Shown: positions 1-4,099 of the stretch, in pieces
Numbering within the stretch: the stretch's first letter is position 1
Layout: every line of letters starts with the position of its first letter
Source: Acidobacteriaceae bacterium
Lineage (GTDB): Bacteria > Acidobacteriota > Terriglobia > Terriglobales > Acidobacteriaceae
Length of the DNA: 10,423 bases
Reading direction: 5' to 3'
Assembly (NCBI GenBank): GCA_003168235.1
Contig: PMSZ01000337.1
Location: forward strand, 1 to 10,423
Notes under the pieces: generated by a model
The model's input: the letters and a program-made list of their open reading frames with translations, nothing else
Databases searched by the model: none
Told to the model about the DNA's origin: nothing
Position numbers and translations under genes: made by a program

Positions 1-260
1 TCATGGTGCAGGGAGCGTGGGGGATCATTCCGGCGCACCTCTCGGAATTGTCGCCCGACTCGGTCCGCGGATTTTTGCCCGGTTTCGCCTACCAGTGCGG
101 AGTGCTGATCGCGAGCATCGTGCCAACTGTGGAAGCGATGCTAGCCGAGCACATCAGCTACGCCAACGCCATGGCGCTGACGGCGACCACTGTGTTCGCT
201 CTGGCAGCAATCGTGGTAGCGCTGGGACGCGAGCGCAGGGGAATTCAGTTCGGCGCGTAG
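1..260 (+). CDS. MFS transporter, C-terminal end (partial at 5' side)
   Basis: This is the last 85 codons of a major facilitator superfamily permease; the gene begins before the window, so the in-frame ATG at position 3 is internal. The segment opens with a QGAWGIIPAHLSELSPD-like stretch followed by RGFLPGFAYQCG. That is how SHS-type (lactate/sialate:H+ symporter, JenP-like) MFS proteins read between the last cytoplasmic loop and TM11. Two hydrophobic segments follow (about residues 31-42 and 56-73 of the fragment), then a basic cytoplasmic tail ending GRERRGIQFGA. The stop is TAG at 258-260. The substrate cannot be told from this end; a small carboxylate or sugar-type solute is an inference from family resemblance. 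A second, complete MFS gene of related type lies at 4100-5431 but is not adjacent. Family call fairly sure, subfamily less so. Confidence 0.8.
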   Translation, partial: MVQGAWGIIPAHLSELSPDSVRGFLPGFAYQCGVLIASIVPTVEAMLAEHISYANAMALTATTVFALAAIVVALGRERRGIQFGA

Positions 261-304
261 GCGAGATGGCTTTTTCTTCAAGGAGTTATGTGGCGGCTTT
301 TTTA

Positions 305-326
305 CCCACCCCCCACCCCCCTCCCC
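305..326 (-). other. G-quadruplex-forming motif
   Basis: On the minus strand this stretch reads as four G-runs of 4, 6, 6 and 3 separated by single-base loops (A, T, T). Tracts of at least 3 G with 1-nt loops are the most stable class of parallel G-quadruplex. It lies 44 bp past the MFS stop codon, on the template strand for rightward transcription, so it could act as a transcription or replication roadblock. The motif is seen directly; function is inferred. Confidence 0.6.
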
Positions 327-342
327 AATTTGCGCTAAAGTA

Positions 343-393
343 TTGAACAATAAGTGGTTAGCTCCAGACTCTTGAGGACTAAGGACTTAGCTC
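343..393. repeat. Two-copy degenerate direct repeat, 29-bp period
   Basis: Copy 1 (343-364) and copy 2 (372-393) align over 22 bases with 16 identities. Both start with TTGA, share TAAG in the middle and end in TTAGCTC. The repeat directly follows the C-rich tract, and the whole 301-395 block may be one element. It is probably a non-coding interspersed repeat rather than a protein remnant. Confidence 0.4.
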
Positions 394-504
394 GGCCCGA
401 CGCTCAATTTCCCAGCAAATCCGCAGTTTTCTCGGAGCGGGTGGGTGGCGCTGTTGCGTCAATTAGTGTTTTTAAAGAGCGCCTGAAACGGGTCAGGGTT
501 GGAG

Positions 505-520
505 CGCCTCCCGGGAGGCG
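505..520. repeat. 16-bp perfect palindrome
   Basis: CGCCTCCCGGGAGGCG is its own reverse complement over all 16 bases. As RNA it would form a 6-bp GC-rich stem with a 4-nt loop, but no T-run follows, so it is not a standard terminator. It could be a protein-binding dyad or chance in GC-rich sequence. Confidence 0.35.
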
Positions 521-562
521 GGGACACAGACCATGATTGTCTCGCGCGCCGCGGGGGATGTC

Positions 563-578
563 TGTGATGGCGGTCACA
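563..578. promoter_or_regulatory. CRP/FNR-type operator, TGTGA-N6-TCACA
   Basis: TGTGATGGCGGTCACA matches the classical Escherichia coli CRP core (TGTGA, six bases, TCACA) at every defined position. A further TGTGA lies at 585-589. The dyad centre is about 120 bp upstream of the antitoxin ATG (690) and about 85 bp upstream of the likely transcription start. A CRP/FNR-superfamily regulator could therefore act on the toxin-antitoxin operon. No such regulator is encoded in the window, so the binding protein is inferred. Confidence 0.45.
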
Positions 579-618
579 CGGGATTGTGATGAAAAACGGG
601 GACAGGAATGATTCGACA

Positions 619-648
619 ATAACATAATACCAAGTAATGATGTAATAT
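619..648 (+). promoter_or_regulatory. Weak sigma70-like promoter for the toxin-antitoxin pair
   Basis: ATAACA (619-624, 4 of 6 to TTGACA) is separated by 18 bp from TAATAT (643-648, 4 of 6 to TATAAT) in a locally AT-rich patch. A start near 655 would give a short leader. The patch also has a tandem GTAATGAT/GTAATATA pair (634-649), which could be an operator for autoregulation. Both readings are weak. Confidence 0.3.
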
Positions 649-689
649 ACTTTTAGACACTGGAGGAGATAGCCTCACGGGAGTGCGTT

Positions 690-1217
690 ATGACGATCGC
701 AATTACCAGCCAGACGGTTACCAAGCCATCCCTCAAAGTGGCCGACGAGGTTTGGGTTGCGACCCTCATGCTTCACCAGCGGTATCCCGAGCGCGCGGAT
801 TTCTTGATCGAAGAGATTGTGGAATTCGCAGAGTCGGCGAAGGAACTGAGATCTATGGGGCCGCTGCGGCCTGGGTTCTATGTGCACGTAGTACAGCATT
901 GCGTCGCGAATCGTCCTCCCAAACCGGGGCGATACAGAATGCTTTTCGAAACGGCGCCTGGACGCCGTCGTCTGTTTCGCCAGGGTGACGCTTATCATCC
1001 GCAACGGGAGGGAGGGAAGATTTCACCTAAGCCAGAAGATCTGCCCGAAAACTGGTTTAAAGAGCTCTTCTCGTGGTATCACGGCTGGTGCGCGACAGCC
1101 GCGGAACGAGCGGGCGAAGACGACCCCTTGATGGCGCTTCGTGGTTCGGGAAAAAATCTTTGGGCTGACGAGCACGCCGACGACTATGTACGCCGTCTGC
1201 GTGAGGGCTGGGAGTGA
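690..1217 (+). CDS. Putative antitoxin partner of a PIN-domain toxin (unrecognised family)
   Basis: A 175-aa soluble protein with no signal peptide or membrane segment. The start at 690 is supported by GGGAG (679-683) 6 nt upstream. It is not an AbrB, RHH, Phd/YefM or HTH_3 antitoxin. Residues about 18-100 (DEVWVATLMLHQRYPERADF...EEIVEF, then PGFYVHVVQHCVANRPP and GRYRMLFET...RRLFRQGD) look like a compact alpha/beta unit. The helix, HCVAN turn and YRMLF-RRLF strand pair recall the winged-helix DUF7669-type domain; this resemblance is from memory and unverified. Residues 145-175 (DPLMALRGSGKNLWADEHADDYVRRLREGWE) carry a GSGK-x-LW plus acidic/basic helix ending, like the C-terminal toxin-docking tails of some antitoxins paired with PIN toxins. 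The toxin ATG follows after 6 nt, so co-translation is likely. Antitoxin role is inferred from position, size and tail. Alternative: an unrelated DNA-binding protein. Confidence 0.65.
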   Translation: MTIAITSQTVTKPSLKVADEVWVATLMLHQRYPERADFLIEEIVEFAESAKELRSMGPLRPGFYVHVVQHCVANRPPKPGRYRMLFETAPGRRRLFRQGDAYHPQREGGKISPKPEDLPENWFKELFSWYHGWCATAAERAGEDDPLMALRGSGKNLWADEHADDYVRRLREGWE

Positions 1218-1223
1218 GGGCTG

Positions 1224-1646
1224 ATGAGCCGCGTGTTTTGGGACACCAACCTGTTCATCTATCTGTTCGAGAATTATGGCGTGTTTTCGAAGGCGGTCGC
1301 GCAGCTTCGTTCGAAAATGCTTGAGCGGGGCGATCAACTGCTGACTTCGACACTTACTTTGGGTGAGATTCTGGTGAAGCCCATCGAGCGGAACGACCCT
1401 GAACTTTGCAGAAAATATGAGCACGCAATTACAACAACGGCAACAATGATTGCGTTCGATGTGAAAGCGGCCAAGGTTTATGCGGCTCTGCGATCCGGGG
1501 GGTCGTGCAAAGCCCCCGACGCCATTCAGTTGGCCTGCGCCGCGAGCGCGCAGGTGGATCTCTTCATCACCAATGATGAGCGACTGCAAGGCAAGCAGGT
1601 GAGTGGCATTCAGTTCATCGTTCCGTTGGGACGAGTGCCGATCTGA
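1224..1646 (+). CDS. vapC: PIN-domain ribonuclease toxin, VapC-like
   Basis: A 140-aa single-domain PIN protein, the usual VapC length. The fold's acidic site is complete: Asp7 in FWDTNLFIY, Glu48 in LTLGEIL, Asp99 in KAPDAIQLA and Asp118 in ITNDERL. These residues bind Mg2+/Mn2+ for RNA cleavage; VapC enzymes typically cut tRNA or rRNA and stop translation. The C terminus (GIQFIVPLGRV) fits the final PIN strand. The ATG at 1224 is preceded by GGAG (1211-1214), inside the end of the upstream gene, so translation is probably coupled to the 175-aa partner at 690-1217. Together they form a type II toxin-antitoxin-like pair with the antitoxin gene first. No stop or frameshift is visible, so the toxin should be active. 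The RNA target cannot be predicted. Confidence 0.85.
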   Translation: MSRVFWDTNLFIYLFENYGVFSKAVAQLRSKMLERGDQLLTSTLTLGEILVKPIERNDPELCRKYEHAITTTATMIAFDVKAAKVYAALRSGGSCKAPDAIQLACAASAQVDLFITNDERLQGKQVSGIQFIVPLGRVPI

Positions 1647-1685
1647 CGGTTGTGAGCTAGGCGACCGCCGGTTCGCTCTGGCATC

Positions 1686-1705
1686 AGGCAGATTAAGTTC
1701 TGCCT
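1686..1705. other. Perfect 7-bp stem-loop after the toxin gene
   Basis: AGGCAGA (1686-1692) pairs fully with TCTGCCT (1699-1705) around a 6-nt loop, 39 bp past the toxin stop. A second, bulged hairpin (GCGACC 1661-1666 with GGTTCGC 1670-1676) lies just before it. No T-run follows either, so an intrinsic terminator is not supported; they may stabilise the 3' end of the toxin-antitoxin mRNA. Confidence 0.35.
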
Positions 1706-1758
1706 AACTCGAAACCAGTTCTGGAATATGTCGTGGAATCGGCGTAATCTCCACTGTC

Positions 1759-2865
1759 ATGCTGGCCCTGATACTAACTTCAGTTCTTCTTGTTGTGCCC
1801 ACCGATCTTGCAGCCGGCTCCCAGCAAACGGCACCCGAGGCAGTTGCCGGAAGTGCCGTGGCCAAACTCTCGTCGGATGAGATATCCGACCTTCAGAAAA
1901 AAGCCGATTCCGGGGACGCGGCCGCGCAGTACGCGCTAGGTAGGGCCTACGAGCATGGGAACGGGGTTCCGCTGCGTGTGGATCAGGCGGCAATCTGGTA
2001 CCGCAAAGCTGCCGAACAGGGAAACGAGAAGGCACAAAATAGTCTGGCCGTTCTCTATTGGTTTGGGGAGGGCGTTGAAAGGGACAAAACCGAAGCGGTC
2101 CGGTGGTATCGGAAGGCCGCGCGTCAAGGTAATGCGGACGCAATGTTTAATCTCGGCGCGGCGTATTACAACGGTGAAGGAGTCAGTACCAACGACATTC
2201 TGGCTTATGCCTGGTTCTTGCTATCCAGCGAAGCGGGAAACTCGAGTGGTCAGGATGCCGCCAAGCGCTCGCAAAGCGAACATGGCATCAGCGGGTTCAA
2301 CGGAGCCTGTTTCGCCATAGGCCAGATGTATGAGAAGGGTGAAGACCTGCCGAAGAACCTTCAATTAGCTGCCGCGTGGTACCGAAAGGCGGCAGAACGC
2401 GGCAGCGCGGAGGGCACGATTGGCCTCGCCGCTTTGTATTTGAACACGGGAGACTATGGACAGGCGCGTCCGTGGTGCGAGGCCGCAGCGAAAGAGAAAC
2501 TTCCAGGTGGCTACTATTGTCTCGGCCATCTTTATCAGCACGGCTGGGGCGTGGACGCGAACGTGAAAGAAGCTTTCGGATGGTATGAACAAGGGGCTCG
2601 CGGGGGAAGTGTGGCGTCGATGCTGCCTCTGGCTCGGATGTATGAAAACGGCGAGGGCACCAAGCTGGATCGCGGGCAGGCATTCGTGTGGTTCTTCATT
2701 GCGGCGCGGCGAGGGAATCAAGACGCGCTCGCGGAGGCGAAAAGAATTCGCTCTTCGATGACCGAAAAAGAGTGGAAAGACTCGCAAAAGAAGTTTCCGT
2801 TCACCTTTGACAAAAAACAGGTTGATAGCATCATCCGGGGCGCCAGTTCGCAGACTGCTCCATAG
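1759..2865 (+). CDS. Exported Sel1-like repeat (TPR-like) protein
   Basis: A 368-aa protein made almost entirely of Sel1-like repeats, about 36 residues each, forming an alpha-solenoid for protein-protein contacts. A hydrophobic N-terminus (LALILTSVLLVV, then Ala-rich to about residue 19) looks like a signal peptide, although it lacks the usual Lys/Arg at the start. Repeats sit at about 52-87, 88-123, 124-159, 180-214, 215-247 (degenerate), 248-283 and 284-319. Each has the A-x-x-x-L-G-x-x-Y-x-x-G-x-G-V and A-x-x-W-Y-R-K-A-A-x-x-G pattern. The stretch 160-179 is a non-repeat linker, and the tail (about 330-368) is charged (MTEKEWKDSQKKF). Bacterial Sel1 proteins often scaffold envelope or signalling complexes; the partner here is unknown. 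The ATG at 1759 is the only usable start after an in-frame stop at 1705, yet no Shine-Dalgarno is visible. It stands alone between the toxin-antitoxin pair and a long non-coding stretch. Confidence 0.85.
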   Translation: MLALILTSVLLVVPTDLAAGSQQTAPEAVAGSAVAKLSSDEISDLQKKADSGDAAAQYALGRAYEHGNGVPLRVDQAAIWYRKAAEQGNEKAQNSLAVLYWFGEGVERDKTEAVRWYRKAARQGNADAMFNLGAAYYNGEGVSTNDILAYAWFLLSSEAGNSSGQDAAKRSQSEHGISGFNGACFAIGQMYEKGEDLPKNLQLAAAWYRKAAERGSAEGTIGLAALYLNTGDYGQARPWCEAAAKEKLPGGYYCLGHLYQHGWGVDANVKEAFGWYEQGARGGSVASMLPLARMYENGEGTKLDRGQAFVWFFIAARRGNQDALAEAKRIRSSMTEKEWKDSQKKFPFTFDKKQVDSIIRGASSQTAP

Positions 2866-2951
2866 CAATCGCACCAGACGGTTGGAAACTGGTACGAAGT
2901 CTTTCTGGAGGCCGAACCGGGCGGAATGAGAAGGTGGGGAAAAAAGGTAAA

Positions 2952-3029
2952 GGCTGTGACATTGGTTATGCTCTAGCTGCCTGCTCCTGCGAGGGAGCCC
3001 ATCAGCGTGGAACATGCACCGTCACAGCC
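2952..3029. ncRNA. Candidate structured RNA or long dyad
   Basis: GGCTGTGAC (2952-2960) and GTCACAGCC (3021-3029) are perfect 9-bp complements. Inside, GCTG (2976-2979) pairs with CAGC (3003-3006), and GCTCC (2983-2987) pairs with GGAGC (2994-2998) around a 6-nt loop. The result is an elongated hairpin with a near-symmetric internal bubble of about 14-15 nt per side. The shape recalls 6S-type RNA, but it is far shorter than a known 6S RNA. The strand is undetermined. The arms also contain TGTGAC/GTCACA, so a protein-binding dyad is an alternative. Confidence 0.25.
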
Positions 3030-3292
3030 CTTGATGCGATCACCGCTTTCGTGGTCCCAAACCCCAACTGCCCCTCGCAGAGCCGTCGGTTTTTTCAGGT
3101 CTGGTGGTCTCGTCGGGTCGCCCCGCGTGGACCGATCACTCAGCCTACTTCGGACTGGCGAAACTTTCGTTTCGTTCAACCCTTTCAGCCGTCGACGGGA
3201 GTCAAAGTAAAGAGTTGCATGCAAAATGTCAACGCCCTTTTTCGGTGCAATTGACGTCGCGCGAAGCAGAAAAATCGGCAGCCGCAAACTGC

Positions 3293-3313
3293 TTGTTAAT
3301 AATCGCTTAACAA
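3293..3313. promoter_or_regulatory. TTGTTAA-N7-TTAACAA dyad
   Basis: Perfect 7-bp inverted arms 7 bp apart in AT-rich DNA upstream of the RNase H-like gene. The spacing suits a dimeric regulator. A match of this size is expected a few times per 10 kb by chance, so the call is weak. Confidence 0.25.
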
Positions 3314-3407
3314 ATGAAGAAATAATTGTTTTCCAATTTTCCACACAAACTTGCACAAGGGGCGCGACACGAAACGGAACGCCAGGGACTCACGAACAAT
3401 AAAATGC

Positions 3408-3428
3408 GAACCAAGAATGTGAACCAAG
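3408..3428 (+). repeat. GAACCAAG direct repeat, 13-bp period
   Basis: GAACCAAG occurs at 3408-3415 and again at 3421-3428. It ends 8 bp before the -35 element at 3437, where activator half-sites often sit. Its role is inferred. Confidence 0.3.
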
Positions 3429-3436
3429 CAAAGTTC

Positions 3437-3465
3437 TTGACGTGGCAAAATGCATCCCGCATATT
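3437..3465 (+). promoter_or_regulatory. Sigma70-like promoter for the RNase H-like gene
   Basis: TTGACG (3437-3442, 5 of 6 to consensus), a 17-bp spacer, then CATATT (3460-3465, 4 of 6). Transcription would start near 3472, leaving about 25 nt of leader before the ATG at 3497. This is the best-matching promoter in the window. Confidence 0.5.
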
Positions 3466-3496
3466 GATTAGAAGCGGCAGGTAAGATCTTCACGCA

Positions 3497-3934
3497 ATGT
3501 CAGATTTCGTGGCCTACGTCGATGGCGGATCGCTCGGGAATCCGGGCTCGTCGGGGATTGGAGTTGTTATTGACGGTTCGGCGGCGGGCCCGATCCGAAT
3601 CGCGCGCTGGATTGGGCGGCAGGACAACAACGTCGCCGAGTATGTCGCGCTGCTGGAGGCGCTGCAATGCGCTAAACAGCTGAAGGCACGAGCGTTGCAT
3701 GTATTTTCAGATTCTGAAGTGGTGGTGCGGCAGATGAGCGGGGAATACAGCTGCCGCAGTCCGCGTCTGTACTCGCTGAATTGGATCTGCCGGAAAATTG
3801 CCGGCTCGCTCGCGTTCTCGATCTCGCACGTGAGTCGCGAGAACAATCGCGAGGCCAATCGCCTGGCCACGTCGGCCGCGCGCGGCGGAGCGGGCAGGGG
3901 CAAAAGTTCTTTGTCTCAAATCGCTTCTTCTTAA
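3497..3934 (+). CDS. RNase HI-like protein (short, no basic protrusion)
   Basis: A 145-aa RNase H-fold protein, of the kind that cuts the RNA strand of RNA/DNA hybrids in the cytoplasm. The first motif is YVDGGSLGNPGSSGIGVV with Asp9; Glu48 sits in NNVAEYVALLEAL and Asp72 in FSDSEVVV. The stretch VRQMSGEY...SPRLYSLNW matches the short YpeP/archaeal-type RNase HI pattern (VxQxxGxYxxxxxxLxPL) rather than E. coli RnhA with its basic handle. The C-terminal motif HVSRENNREANRLA has Asn121 where the family usually has the fourth catalytic Asp (EADRLA); the codon is AAT at 3857-3859, one base from GAT. Activity may be altered, or this may be a tolerated variant. About 17 residues follow as a Gly/Ser-rich tail. 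The ATG at 3497 follows a good promoter but has only a weak, distant AGG as ribosome site. It is transcribed alone or with the MFS gene 165 bp downstream. Confidence 0.85.
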   Translation: MSDFVAYVDGGSLGNPGSSGIGVVIDGSAAGPIRIARWIGRQDNNVAEYVALLEALQCAKQLKARALHVFSDSEVVVRQMSGEYSCRSPRLYSLNWICRKIAGSLAFSISHVSRENNREANRLATSAARGGAGRGKSSLSQIASS

Positions 3935-3963
3935 ACTTCTCACACCGCGTCTTGAGCCGCGTC

Positions 3964-3984
3964 GCGAACCGCCTCCAGGTTCGC
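3964..3984 (+). other. 7-bp perfect hairpin between RNase H-like and MFS genes
   Basis: GCGAACC (3964-3970) pairs with GGTTCGC (3978-3984) around the loop GCCTCCA. It lies 30 bp past the RNase H-like stop. There is no T-run, so it is not a canonical terminator. The loop contains CCTCC, complementary to the GGAGG ahead of the MFS start (4085-4089), so base-pairing between them is possible but speculative. Confidence 0.3.
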
Positions 3985-4099
3985 CTGTCGAATGCCTCTC
4001 GATCCTCTGCTCGAAATCACTCGTTAAGAGAGCGACTGGCATCCCCTAAACAATCAGAGTATGCTGCGGTGCGAGCAATGCGACGGAGGCCGCTCCGCG

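Larger units (their letters stand above)
261..689. other. 429-bp non-coding interval with repeats and dyads
   Basis: No convincing gene lies between the MFS stop and the antitoxin start; the short open frames here have no recognisable protein character. It holds, in order, a C-rich tract (305-326), a two-copy 29-bp-period degenerate repeat (343-393), a 16-bp perfect palindrome (505-520), a 7-bp inverted repeat CACAGAC/GTCTGTG (525-531 with 560-566), a CRP-type dyad (563-578) and an AT-rich promoter-like stretch (611-655). The first part (about 300-395) resembles dispersed intergenic repeats that I associate with acidobacterial genomes; this is memory-based and needs a nucleotide search. Confidence 0.6.
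2866..3496. other. 631-bp non-coding interval
   Basis: Short open frames exist on both strands but none reads like a protein. The left part (about 2870-3200) is GC-richer and contains the inverted-repeat structure at 2952-3029 and a GG-T6 run near 3089-3096 without a clear stem. The right part (about 3215-3490) is AT-rich. It contains a nested hairpin (AAGCAG 3264-3269 with CTGCTT 3289-3294), a TTGTTAA/TTAACAA dyad, a 13-bp-period direct repeat and a promoter for the RNase H-like gene. The left part may be a dispersed repeat or an RNA gene; I recognise no Rfam family (no RNase P, tmRNA or SRP signature). Confidence 0.5.

Noticed and set aside
1023..1589. A 188-codon minus-strand open frame opposite the toxin-antitoxin genes
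   Set aside because: Antisense to a PIN domain with all catalytic residues; the translation has no family character.
2365..3015. A 216-codon minus-strand open frame across the end of the Sel1 gene
   Set aside because: It overlaps clear Sel1 repeats on the plus strand and has no recognisable protein features.
3337..3345. TTTTCCACA, a DnaA-box-like sequence next to AT-rich DNA
   Set aside because: Only one box is present, with no cluster and no dnaA/dnaN/parAB neighbours, so a replication origin is not supported.
4061..4099. Upstream ATG giving the MFS protein 13 more residues
   Set aside because: No ribosome site before 4061, whereas ATG 4100 has ACGGAGG at good spacing; the extra residues are unlike MFS N-termini.
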